Positions 35,090-46,009 of a stretch of 64,000 nucleotides of DNA are shown here, piece after piece. Within the stretch, counting starts at the first letter, position 1, and the number at the start of each line of letters is the position of its first letter. The notes beneath the pieces were generated by a model, which saw only the letters and a program-made list of their open reading frames with translations, searched no databases and was not told the origin of the DNA. The DNA is taken from the NCBI GenBank assembly GCA_037576215.1, contig JBANDB010000007.1:2573001-2637000 (forward strand), written 5' to 3'. The DNA comes from Armillaria gallica (lineage: Eukaryota; Basidiomycota; Agaricomycetes; Agaricales; Physalacriaceae). A program made the position numbers and the translations under genes.

Positions 35090-38000
35090 ATGGACAAACG
35101 GTGGGTCCCCTTCATCAGTCTTCAGAAACATTTGTGCTCATGAAATAGCAGGTATCGCTTCCGTCAGATCAAAGGTATGGTCCCTTCTACCTTCGTATTC
35201 ACGTTCTTTTCGCTAAGCGCCTTTATTTCTTATTGGCTAGCCATCGAAGTACTTAACCTACCCACGGCGTTGGATACGCGGTACTATCGTCTCAAGATCT
35301 TTGCAGGAAGTGTCTATAAGAAGACCGATACATATACACTGAAGACGAAGCCACTGACATATGCACTGAAGACGAAACCGCTGAAGACAACCCCGATACC
35401 CAAGTGGACGATCCGTCTTGATCTGTGAGCGGTGCCAGCTTGCCGCTTGAATCCTAGCTTATTGCGTATACAGGAGCCACATCAACGAATCAGAGAGATT
35501 CCAGGTAGAAGTAGACTGCCGTCGCGGCGAGGGAAAGTATCAATGCCTCGGTTTTTGTGGAGCATCGATCCGGGATGTTTTGATCGGTGAAACGGACAGT
35601 GAGTATATGTAGTAATCTGCACCCTTATTTTGCTGTCAGTATCTAAAAATCTGTTGCCAGTAATTGTCATGTCCATCGGTAGCAACTCCGCCTGCCCCAA
35701 CGTCTCTTTGAAGATCTTCCGGGAAGGTGCCTCCAACTATTCTTTGATCACACGACCAGTAAGTGAGGACCTAGACATGTTGACCGCACCCCAGAGTGGC
35801 CAATCGAATACTGTGGATCCCGAAAGTCAGAATACCTCAGACTTGTCGGGTCTGCAAGCCAACGAGATCTCTGCACGATCGGTGGAAGATGATTGGTCAA
35901 CTGCGGGAAAACTTGTCGAGGAAACCGCCAAGCCTAATGAGCCCTCGGAATGGATCTCGAAATTGATCGATGGTATTGATACTGTGCAGGATGTGATTGA
36001 TGCATTCAAGGATGTGAGCACATTCCTTGGGATCAATTTCTAGGTTCTAATTGATCATTGCCAGCTACACCCTGCTGCTTCAATAGCGTGGGGCATCATT
36101 TCCTCTTGTGTTAATGTAACTACCAGCCTTGTTGGAAGCAAGATGACCAGCTGACCACACTTTTTTGGATAGGTCTTGAAGCAGCAGACAGAACGAGATA
36201 AAACCGTACTCCGATTGTACGAAGCTATGATCATGACCTACAAGGAGGCGAGCGACGACCGCTTGCTGTGGCAGCAAAAGCAGTTGGAACCGATCTATAA
36301 ATTGTTGTTCCAGACCACGACCGAGTGCGGGATGCTCATCAAGAGATATACGAACAGAAGCCGCTTCAGTGTGTCCATCGTTGATTTTTAAAATAGTGGT
36401 ATCTAAGACATATTTCAGAGTGCTTCTTTTCTCTGAATGTGATGCAGAAAGCAGAAGAATTCATTCAAGGGTTTGCACATTTGCAGGAGCAGTTGAATTC
36501 AGGTGTAGCAAAGGATGCACTTGTCGTAACATTGGGCGTCAGAGCCAATGTTGATATACTTGGTACGTCCCTTCAAATTGCTCAAAAACATGATCTAAAC
36601 ACAATCTGAGTAGCTATGAAGACATTGCTCCAGGAACTAAAGCCCGAGTGGGAACTTGGTCCCAAATCAACATGTATGCCCGGTACACGTGGGGAAACGA
36701 TCAACTACTTGTTGACGTGGATTGCGGAATACGACAACAGCGTCCTTTGGTGCAGTGGTCTGGCGGGGACGGGCAAAAGTGCGCTTGTCGGCACCCTCCA
36801 TAACCTTCTCTGCTTTCATATGAGCGGCCGTAGTCACCTTGCTGCTTTCATTCGTTATGACAGGACAGAATACGGATGCAAGTCGTCAGAACTCATCACG
36901 TCCATTGCCTACTCTTTGGGCATGTTCGATCAGCGCATAGGCAATGCCATCGCTAAGGTTTTGGCTACATGCCGTGCCGCAGCTAAAATGCCAGCATCCG
37001 AAGCACGTAACCAATTTCGACTGCTCTTGCAGGAGCCATTGGAGACGATTCCGGAATTACAAGATGAAGGGCCTTTGGTTGTCATCATTGATGGTCTTGA
37101 TGAAAGTGACACGTCAAAAGAGCTGCTGGAACTACTTGCGGATGGGTTTGGGCCAACACTACCATTCATGCGGCTCATTGTCTCTAGTCGGCCCAAGGAA
37201 ATAATTTCTCATGTTTTCAAGCATCACCAGCAAGTCCATCCCTTTCCTTTGGATACCTCCTCAGATGAGGTGAAACATGATATACGGCACTTCATTCAGC
37301 AAAGATTTGCCAGCATCGAAGACAAGAGTGTCTGGGGTGTATACAATGAGCAAGATGTTGTCACTCAGCTGGCTGAGCGGGCAAGCGGGTTGTTCATATG
37401 GGCGGCCACAGTCTGTTCGTTCCTGTGCAATTTTCCCAGTCTTCAGAGGCTCGAGGCGTTACTCGAAACTACGATTCCAGCAGATGCAATGGAGGCTCTG
37501 ACGATACTATATCAAACCGCACTGGAAACCATCGTGTCGGAAGTATATGGAAGGAAGGAAGATATCCGACGATGCATCCGTGCAGTATTAGGCGCCCTGA
37601 TTGTTCGCAAGGACGACATGACAGTGTCTATACTTCCTGAGCTTGTTCTGCAAGCAGGAGACCCTTCAGCGCAGTACATCATTGACAAATTAGGGAGTGT
37701 GGTACGAGAGGGAAATGGGAGTCTGGAGCTTATACACAAATCCTTCGATGACTTTCTCCGGGATCATGGCAGATGCGGTGATGGATGGTTCGTAGATGTC
37801 AAGGAACATGAAAAGGAGCTTGCTCGGCGGTGTGTGTTATCCTTGATGATGATTTTGGAAAAATGGATGCCATGCCATGAATCCCATGATCACCTTGAGA
37901 AGGACCAGGCTCAGCTTGATCTTTGGGTACCGTTCTGGTTCAGACTCAGACCGAGGGCGCGGACTCCATACCATGTTGTATTGTCCGAGGGAGGAAGCTA

Positions 38001-39642
38001 CGCTGTGAATGTTTTTGAGTATCATCTCGACATGATGATTGAACTTGGGATCGACTGTTACCGTTCCTTGTTTGAGTGTTACTTCACACTCTGGGTCGAA
38101 ATCCTTGATTCATTCACAAAATATTATGGAAACAAAACTTTACTCAATGGCATTCACTACGCATTCTCCAAGATAATTCCCCTGGTCAACGTAAGTTTCG
38201 TGCTCTATATCATCAATATACACAACCTCATCGTTGCTTCCATCTAGGCTGAAGTTACAGACCAAAGCCTTCGCACATATGTTTATCACACCTTCTTATT
38301 GTTTGAGCGTATCCACTCATCGTACACATCAGTGTATGATGGGATACTCTTGTCACCCTCCGACAACTTGATTTGCAGAGACAGGGAAGGCTGTGGTATC
38401 AATGCCCCTTTTGACAAGGAACACCTGCTAGCTGTTATATTTTGGAGTGCAGGCGACGATCAGAGCTTGTCTGTATTTCAAAGCTCTCGCTATATTCGAT
38501 CTGAGTCCACGACATCCATTTTTTTTGCCCGACATTCTGTTGACAGTCCTGTGCTATTCAATATTGACACGGGGAGGATAGCGGAAACACCATCGGAACA
38601 AATACTTTGCTTCCCCGATTTACCATCCTACGGCGACATTTCCTATGAGCAGATGGATGCCAGTGCTCAGATCATCAGGCTCGTGCGATTGCAGGATGAG
38701 TCCGAGTTCTCTCATCTTACTGGTATACGATACGAAGTCATTGAGAGGCATGTCAGCCTTGATGACGATTGGGGCCACAGCGATGACAGCGGTGACAACA
38801 CGACCATGTTCATCTCTATCGTCAATACTCAGACCTCTCACTGTGACAATTACCTGTTTCTTGGGTGGAGCAAGGACAGTTGCAATGTACTTCAATATGC
38901 ACAGGGATTTTTCATTGTTGATAAGGATTTAGGTTCGACGTTTAAAGTTGAGCCAGGTACTACTGCTGGTACCAAGAAATGGATAACCCTGGAGGACTGC
39001 GAAAATATCCATGGGTTCACTGTCATGGAAGATGGATCTAGGTTACTAGGATGGACGGTAGCCACAGACATGGTATCGTTACGAGAGTGGGAAACATCAA
39101 CGGGTACTCTTTGCTCTGACCGCATACACGGCAGGTTATAGTCTTTGTCATCTTTTGCGACAATATTGATCATTTGGGATACAGGTTTTCCTGGTATTAA
39201 AGCGGGTGCCAGGTGGATTGTTGACGTTATGAGTGATGATGATAAAGTTAAACCCAGTGTTCGTTGCCAAATGTCGCCCGACGGCTCGAAGGTTGCCATC
39301 ACCGATGAGGCAAGGTCGCAGACATGCATTTTGGGAGTCACGTCCGGATCTGGTAAGGATAATATCGCGGAGCCTATAGAAGTCGTCGAAAATGTGTACG
39401 ACTTGGCGTGGTTTCCTGATAGCAAGAAATTTGCCTACCTTCGAGATTGGGAATATGACGAAGATATGAGGCGGTGGTCGTGGGATGTTGTTGTTCGACG
39501 TCCTGCGAGCAGACAGAGCACAATGATTCACCGTTCGAAACGCCCCGTTAATCACCGTCGAATATTTGTCACTGCCGATGGGTGCAGGCTTATTACTCAG
39601 GACGATGAATCGTTCATGACATGGGACGTTTCGGATTTATAG
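35090..39642 (+). CDS. NLR protein 3: divergent C2-like, NACHT, beta-propeller-like
   Basis: Proposed exons: 35090-35100, 35152-35174, 35241-35424, 35474-35598, 35661-36013, 36065-36115, 36173-36368, 36419-36562, 36614-38190, 38248-39134, 39213-39642. They total 3,981 nt, 1326 residues, open. The last acceptor must be the AG at 39,211-39,212; the nearer AG at 39,184 would put a stop in frame, so this copy has moved its last splice site. It is the most divergent paralogue. A 27-base tandem duplication in exon 3 lengthens the C2-like domain by nine residues, the NACHT exon is 57 nt longer with a different post-NACHT region, and the propeller exon is 135 nt shorter than in copy 1. The P-loop GLAGTGKSA is at 411-419, followed by Walker B LVVIIDGLDE and a final TWDVSDL. 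It may have a different recognition range. Confidence 0.84.
35330..35383 (+). repeat. 27-bp tandem duplication in NLR 3 exon 3
   Basis: Two adjacent 27-base units (35,330-35,356 and 35,357-35,383) differ at two positions. They encode TYTLKTKPL/TYALKTKPL in the C2-like domain. The duplication is absent from the other four copies and keeps the frame. Confidence 0.92.
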
Positions 39643-39959
39643 AATATTCGGCTGTATTCAATATTGTACGATACATCTACCTCACTCGCGCTCCCCTGGC
39701 ACCACGATTCGAAAATCATTGAGCACCAATCAAGATTCAAACGTTAGAAAATAAACCATACCGAAATTCAAGTTCAATTGAATTGAGCGTTGTCTGCTGA
39801 ACTTAGAAGACGACGATGGCAATAGTTCATCATAGCATAGATACATCCAGGATCGCAGCGCCAAGCTCTCGTGGTAGTAGTCATCAAAGTTTAAGCAGTG
39901 GTTGTCCCTACGTAGTGTGTAAGCACATGGAAACAAACGAGACGAGGTAAGAAACGAAC
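39643..39959. other. 3' flank of NLR 3
   Basis: Downstream non-coding flank, more diverged than in units 1, 2 and 4. No gene is seen. Confidence 0.4.
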
Positions 39960-40640
39960 TTGTGTGATGCTTTGATGGCAGCAACCTTGGCCTTCTTTTC
40001 AGAAACGCGCTTGGCAATGAGAGCACTAAGAGATGGATGAGGGAGAAAACTGAAGTAGAAACAGAATACTCACTCATACTCAGACTTCTGCTCCTTCTGG
40101 TGCTCCAAATTTCTGCGCTTGACAGACCGGAGGTGACGGCGGCGCTCGAGACGGATGGGGGTAACGAGACGCTGGATCTTGGAAGCCTTGGTATAAGGCA
40201 TCGCATTCTCCTTCTTCCCGCTCTTCACCTCGCGACGGATAACGCACTTGCGAACATCATCCTCCTTGGACAAGTTGAACATCTTGCAGATGTTCGTCGC
40301 CCGCTTGGGACCGAGACGCTTGGGGAGGATAGTGTCAGTGAGGCCAGGGATTTCTGAATTCGCGTCAAACGAAGATAAATGTGTACACACCAGCATCTCC
40401 CTGCTTCACGGTGACCAAACTCAACACAGCGATATCCAGGTCCACTATGCACCCACGGAACAGACCTTCGCTTTCTCTCACCTGTCCGGCGAGTGCGATA
40501 ACAAGTGTGACTGTCGGCCAACTACAGACGGACACGGTAGGGCAGGAGGACACCTTGCTTCATCGGGAAACCCTACTTGTCGTTTCTTCCAGAAATGTAT
40601 CCCTTGAGCTCGTGAGAAATGCTCCGATCTAAGGCGTTGG
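39960..40640 (-). pseudogene. Ribosomal protein S6 (eS6) pseudogene, unit 3 (best preserved)
   Basis: On the - strand: ELKGYISGRNDK, stop, GFPMKQGVLLPYRVRL, stop, HTCYRTRRTGERKRRSV, one extra base, RGCIVDLDIAVLSLV, an interrupted stretch, [55 protein letters not shown], then KEQKSEYE. A clean GTGAGT intron (ending TTAG) leads to ALIAKRVSEKKAKVAAIKASH. The two stops, the frameshift and the missing N-terminus make it non-functional, but it fixes the family identity of all four copies. The intact intron shows genomic duplication. Confidence 0.93.
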
Positions 40641-40674
40641 GATGCTATCGGCATATCGGCATGCTTGGTTTTTG

Positions 40675-41870
40675 AATGAGTGGTCTGACCACTAGAACCG
40701 CTGACAAGGAAAGAAGAGGAACGAAGTCGGTGGTTCACGGGAGAGGCGAGTCGGCGTGCGGACCGGATGAACCCGGGCTAAGTTGCTTTTTGCTTTCTAA
40801 GTTTCTCTTCTGCTGCCTTACAGTGACGCGCTCAAATTGTTGTTCGAGTGAGTGCAGACTTTGTTCCTCTGTTCTGAGATCGATGTACAACACCATGACT
40901 GGAGATAATCCTCTGCGACGATACTGCGCTTTCAACATGTCTTCCTCCTTTTCTGCTCCTCATACCCTCGGACCTGGTCAGCGGTCGTTGATGTTCGGCG
41001 ACTCCTTAGTGATGCGCCTGCCTACGCGTTATGGAAAATCTGGACAATTTCGGTCACCGGTGCTTATTGCTCATGCTCCGTTCCATTGAGCGAGTCGAGT
41101 CAGGATGAATCATTAATGTTCCAGTGTTGTGCCTTGCGTTTTGTACAGCTTCGAACCCGCGTTTCTTCATTGTATTTGTCGGTCAGGAATTTTTCGCTTC
41201 CCAATTTTCTATCTTCTGCTCTTTATCATAGCCTTGGCAAGATGTCCGCGAAACAGTTTGCATGTTGACCTCCCTTGTTGAGGAGTCGGACTGCTCTCGT
41301 CGCTTCTGGTCAGTTTAACCTTCTCTTTTAGACTTGTTTACGATGTATAGTATCTGGACTAAGATGAAGAGCAAATACTGCAGCTGCAAGACTTTGACGA
41401 GAAGGCGACACGGTACATGTGAGTACAGTTCATTATAACCGCGTTTGATGTCTAATAACTGGCAGTCAATCAAGATACCGATACTCGAATATGTGAAAAG
41501 CGGAATCTGCCTGCCGATTATATATGCCGTCACTGCATACTTCTGTTGCGGACGCCGATGTGACGCTTCTGCAAAAAACGACAGCACCGGCATGGCCTGG
41601 ATTTCGACATATATATCACGATCTTCCCATACGAAATAGAGTCATTCTCAGACCTCAAACATCAATGCTATCCTCAACACGATGGAGACATCTATCCCTT
41701 CCCGAATGAGGTACGTAGCATTTCGAAGTATCCGAGATGAGAATTTGAATATGAGTTCATTTTTGCAGTTAATCTTCTCTAAACATGGCAGTGTAACATC
41801 GCGATTCGTCTTCATTGCACCTTGTCCGTGTGTAATACGAAGGACTCTTTTCTTGTAATCATCTCTGTTT
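40675..41870. repeat. Direct repeat R2, unit 3
   Basis: The hallmark GCGGACCGGATGAACCCGGG is at about 40,757-40,776. This R2 keeps the full length seen in R1 (through the GTGAGTACAG and CAAGATACCGAT blocks near 41,418 and 41,475), whereas R2 in the other units stops earlier. Confidence 0.6.
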
Positions 41871-41923
41871 AGTAGCCCTACCACGAAGTGAGTCTCATGG
41901 ATTCCCTTTGACCACCCATTTCC

Positions 41924-41983
41924 AAAAATCGTGTTGGGACTCGAGCCTGGGTATACCGACCATACCAATATACTACCAGAGAG
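41924..41983 (-). ncRNA. Extra tRNA-like element E, unit 3 only
   Basis: On the - strand: CTCTCTGGTAGTATATTGG, a small arm GGTAT-GGTCGGT-ATACC, a B-box-like GGCTCGAGTCCC and an immediate TTTTT (41,924-41,928). It lacks the GC hairpin of the other members. The loop again has no T at the position before the anticodon. Confidence 0.5.
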
Positions 41984-42138
41984 TTTGAATTCACATGCGT
42001 TGATATCACTCGAGTGACGGCTAGACTCGGACGTGTGCATGGACGTTTAACCCCACAAAGCAGTCAATTTTAAGGTGTACTGGAAGAATAGTAGCGCGAC
42101 ACGCCCTCCGTTGGTTGGTGAGCATTTATGAAATAAAG

Positions 42139-42262
42139 AAAAAACACAACATACGCCCTCCTGACCGCCAGGAGGGCGTATGTAGCGAACTCTCTCGTTG
42201 GGAATCGAACCCAACACGATCAAGCGACGTATACGCTTCCCCGGTACGCCATCAGAGAGTTG
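42139..42262 (-). ncRNA. tRNA-like/hairpin element D (best structured), unit 3 only
   Basis: On the - strand AACTCTCT pairs perfectly with AGAGAGTT. Between them are the A box TGGCGTACCGG, an arm AAGCG-TATACGT-CGCTT, and a T arm TTGGG-TTCGATT-CCCAA with a perfect B box. A 15-bp perfect hairpin follows, ACATACGCCCTCCTG / CAGGAGGGCGTATGT (42,150-42,184), and then TTTTTT (42,139-42,144). No variable loop separates the arms and the anticodon-type loop lacks T33, so it cannot act as a normal tRNA. It is the strongest candidate for an expressed Pol III RNA here. Confidence 0.7.
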
Positions 42263-42557
42263 TTATTCCTATAGGGGGTCTCAGTGTGAGCTGTCCGTCA
42301 TCTGTGTAAACCGTGTATAGCTCATTAAGTCGGAGAGTGGCCGCCGTTGAGTTACGCTGATATTCTTGAGGAACCACTTGAGAAGTGGGGGTCTGTATAC
42401 TAGAGCCGAAGAGGGACTCGAATTCACAAGAGGATGTGAATAACGAGAATCTATAAGCTTACGCTGGCTAAATGAACCAAACTAGGTTCGACATGAAAAA
42501 AAGAGTAAAACTTACCATCCAAGGCATCAAATCCGGGAGGACATGAAGTTTCCAAGC

Positions 42558-42675
42558 AAAAAGTGTTGCAACGCACACCCTCCCGACCTTGGGAGGGAGC
42601 GCGCTCCAATCTCTATGGCTGAGAGTCGAGCCCAGCCATTGCAGCCCACGCTTCGCCGATATGCCAAGAGAGAGG
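42558..42675 (-). ncRNA. tRNA-like/hairpin element A3
   Basis: Same order as A1 and A2: A-box-like TTGGCATATCGG, B box GGCTCGACTCTC (two changes), perfect hairpin CCCTCCC-GACCTT-GGGAGGG (42,578-42,597) and TTTTT (42,558-42,562). The terminal stem is weaker because the right arm reads CATAGAG. Confidence 0.58.
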
Positions 42676-43004
42676 TGAGTATATTCAGTGTCGCTGGTCC
42701 CATATCGCCGTGGTGATCCGTTTAGGTAAATGGATCCGCGTCTGCAAAGTAGATGCCGCCTTGGAACTTCGTAACATAGTTTGAATCAATGGATTAAAGC
42801 TACAGTACACTTCATTGGAATAAAACAACGCGTATTGTTAGAAGATGGAAAATGCATAGAAGTTTGCGCTGCGTAAGAAATCGATAAGTGTGAGGTCGAA
42901 GATGAAAACGAAGTGCGAGGTTCAGAAAGAACTATTGGGTGCGAGGGTTTGCCCGAAGTTACAGGAATAGTCAGTCTTCCCAAATACCAGAAGAAGTATG
43001 AAGC
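42676..43004. other. Spacer between A3 and B3
   Basis: Conserved spacer with the empty site for the unit 1-specific segment near 42,963; no gene visible. Confidence 0.4.
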
Positions 43005-43130
43005 AAAAAGCTTCACAACACACGCCGTCCACTATTGAGGAAGGCGTGTGTTGCGATCCTGCAGCGGGGAATTGAACCCAACGAGGGGAAGCAACGGGGC
43101 CGAAGTTCTCAGATAGGCCATCGGATAGTT
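43005..43130 (-). ncRNA. tRNA-like/hairpin element B3 (degraded)
   Basis: The hairpin base is extended and perfect (ACACACGCC / GGCGTGTGT) with a TTTTT run, but the tRNA-like part has drifted: the start is AACTATCCG, the B box is GGTTCAATTCC and the far end has lost AGAGAG. Probably an inactive member. Confidence 0.5.
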
Positions 43131-43493
43131 TATGGCCGTCCTACGATGGTCTATATCACAGCCGACCTATCACGTATGCAAAGAGACGCCGGAAGTTGAG
43201 GCTGGTACCATGAAGCTTGAAGAGGATCGGAGCGAGAAACGAAGGACGAGGCTCCCTGAATGAAAAAAATGGGGTGAGATGAGCTGGATGGACACGAAAT
43301 GAAGAGATGAAACACACTCATTCTGATTACAGTGCAATACCTCTCGAAAGAATCAAACGTATGGGACCGGAGTCATCTGGGGCAAGAATTTGTGATTTAT
43401 ACTTGTCGTGTTGACGCCGAAGGGATACAAAGAATAACTGGATTTTGGACGTCGAGCCAGAAATTAGAACAACGGAGAAAGGATTCACCCTGG
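43131..43493. other. Spacer between B3 and C3
   Basis: Conserved spacer; no gene visible. Confidence 0.4.
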
Positions 43494-43494
43494 G

Positions 43495-43622
43495 AAAAAA
43501 AACAATGCGCAACACACGCCCTCCCCTTCTTAGGGAGGGTGCGCGCTGCGATCCCTCTTGTTGAGAATCGAACCCAGCTCATGGAGCGAATGACACGCGT
43601 TGCCAATATGTCAACAGAGAGC
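43495..43622 (-). ncRNA. tRNA-like/hairpin element C3
   Basis: On the - strand: AGCTCTCTGTTGACATATTGG, an intact B box GGTTCGATTCTC, hairpin CCCTCCC-CTTCTTA-GGGAGGG (43,519-43,539) and a long T-run of eight (43,495-43,502). It is the best C-type candidate for Pol III transcription. Confidence 0.62.
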
Positions 43623-46009
43623 TGACAGGATGAAGCTTCGTTCGCATTACATGTTATCATTTATGTAAATGAGCAAACCCTCTGCCCCATGCCCAGGGAG
43701 TGTGCAATCGAGTCGATATGGAAGAGCGACGAAAGACGGAAAGAAATAGTCATTAAAAAGAGAGTCTATAATGATGGCTCGTTTCAACAGCAATGGTTGC
43801 CTGATATAGTGGAGAGAATCTCCGTAGAGATCTTGGATATGGCGATGTCGAACGTTATCCGGGGATGCCGTCGATGGCGACTGATATTCTTGCACGGCTC
43901 AGGCCTGGAGCGAGCGAGCGAGGTATACGACGTTACGAAACATGTCCAGAAGATGCACGGATGTTAGGTTTCGCATGAGACTCGTACGTCTGTGAGGGAA
44001 CACGGCGACAAGGAATAATGGCGATCTGTGGTGTCTGAAGCTTGGTGGTGCTTTTATGTAATCCACGATACGGTCTTGTTACATGCGCCACTCTGGGAGC
44101 ATTGCTTGAGAGTCGAAAGTCCTGAAAAAGCGAGTCCGATAGATGCTGCGCTATTGGAGTCCCAGATGATGATTATACAGGTCACCAAAGAAGACACCCG
44201 TTCTTTCGTTCCATGGACATCAGTGGTGGGTCGAACTGCGGGGGCCCCTCAGCCCTGATTTCTCCTGCTTCTCCAGATCCTCCTCCAGGTCCTCTGAATA
44301 CGATATGCGGATGTATGGACCGATAAAACGTTTGAGTAGATCGTAAATCTACGAGATTGGGGGTAAGATCGAGGTTTGTTCGTGGAAGGGAGACCTAGGC
44401 ACACACATACAGTCGCCGGTATAGCATCGGTCGTCTCAGAGACAACCTATACGGGATGCTAGTCGATGCGATTACATGACGTAGGCGCGCGGGTGCGTGG
44501 GCGTCAGGCTGGGAGAATAGCAGGTTGATTCCACCAAATAGAATCAGCTAATTCACCTTCCATCGCAGGAGAATCGATGGTCTGCATGCGCGCGTCAATC
44601 AAGCGAGGATGATAGGATTATGACGGACTCGACGTGCTGTAGGATATTAGTTTGTTCGGGATGTCGTCCGGAACGAGGGCCATGGAGAATGAGTACTGAA
44701 GTATGCGTGTCTAAGCTAGGAGTATTGTGATCTCAATAAACGGGAGCGTTGAGACGGCCGAGAAGTGGAAACATACGGAGGTCGCTTGTGGTGGTCGATG
44801 TGCGGATACCGGGGTACGGTCCGGAGTCCGAAAGTCTGAAATTGTCGACCGTGGGAACAGCTTTTTCCACCCGCGCGCTCATCAACATCCTTTAAGCACA
44901 TCAATGCATCACTGGCACCATCGCAAATCCACTTGAATCAACCACGACTTCTTCGGACCCTTCCCTCATGCATTAGACCTCGTCTACATACACCTCCCTG
45001 CCGGCCCTCTCTGGAGTGCAATTTACACAGGGCCTTTGGAAGAGCAACTCGGATAGCGAGACTACCGCCTCCGGACAACCAGTCGTTGTTGATGTTGGAA
45101 TCAGCCATAGTCTGGGAGTGCAGACTAGGTTTAACAGATGCGGCTACCCAAGTCACTTTGAGCGAGTGCCGACCACCGAGTGACTCATGGCTCTGTCGCA
45201 TGCAGATGCTCCTTGGTGCGTTATTCATTCTCAGGTGCTTATATGCTGTTGATATATTTTTTAGTATGCATCATCAGCTCACCTATCTAGCACACTCTTG
45301 GCACTGTCAGCACAGCTCAGTGTGGCCTTATCGACGCTCGTCGTAACTCGAACTCCAGAGATTGCATGCGCGGACTCGACAAATGCTCCCCGGCTCTCGA
45401 GCTACAATCCTTCACATGCCCAGTAGGCCACTTAAAACCGTGGCTCAGGCCTTCGGCAACCCGTAAGAAAGAGCATCTCATTCATCGTGAGTGCCTCGTT
45501 TGTCTGCTTGCATATTTTCATTGACACATTTCTAGGTGGTTTTTGCTCGTCTTATCACGGTTCCTCCTTGGTCTTCGTATCTATGGTATCCGATGGAGCC
45601 CGCCTATATGCTTGATTCCGGATCTCCTCATTTTCGGCGCGCGAGGAAGATTGGACTCCACAAGACTTGGGATTGCAGAAGGTGTGCTCTCTTTCTATAC
45701 ACAGCATCTTCTCACTGATTAAACCATTTCGTTCAGCATGCTTGGCTCATACGTGTCATGGACACATGCTTCAAGAATCGATATTATCCGTCGGTACACC
45801 AGAAGGCGAATCCTGAATGTCCGGGACGACAACTTGGACCAATGGATCTTCCTCAATGACCTGAATCACGGCGATGTCTGCCATCGCAGTCATCCCTGTT
45901 CGCTTTCCCATCTCAGAATTTCCCTAACCCTGTGATATTCTTCCTCGCCACTCCTCTTCTTCATTCCTGGTTTTCATCTCACCTCACATGTTGCCAGCCC
46001 GATGCATCT
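43623..46009. other. Inter-unit spacer, units 3/4
   Basis: It contains a 92-codon + strand frame (43,689-43,967) with DIVERIS and MAMSNVIRGCRR. A similar stretch recurs at 57,124-57,354 and, weaker, at 15,235. It is unrecognised and not kept at constant length, so no gene is called. From 44,049 on it is the equivalent of positions 8-2,479 without the hAT MITE. Confidence 0.4.

Noticed and set aside
42180..42262. A normal tRNA gene
   Set aside because: There is no variable loop, the anticodon-type loop lacks T33 and the acceptor is 2 bp off register, although the A and B boxes are good. Kept as a tRNA-like RNA.
43689..43967. Small + strand gene (92 codons) before the unit start
   Set aside because: Relatives at 15,235 and 57,124 differ in length and start, and unit 2 (about 29,760) has stops; coding constraint is not convincing.
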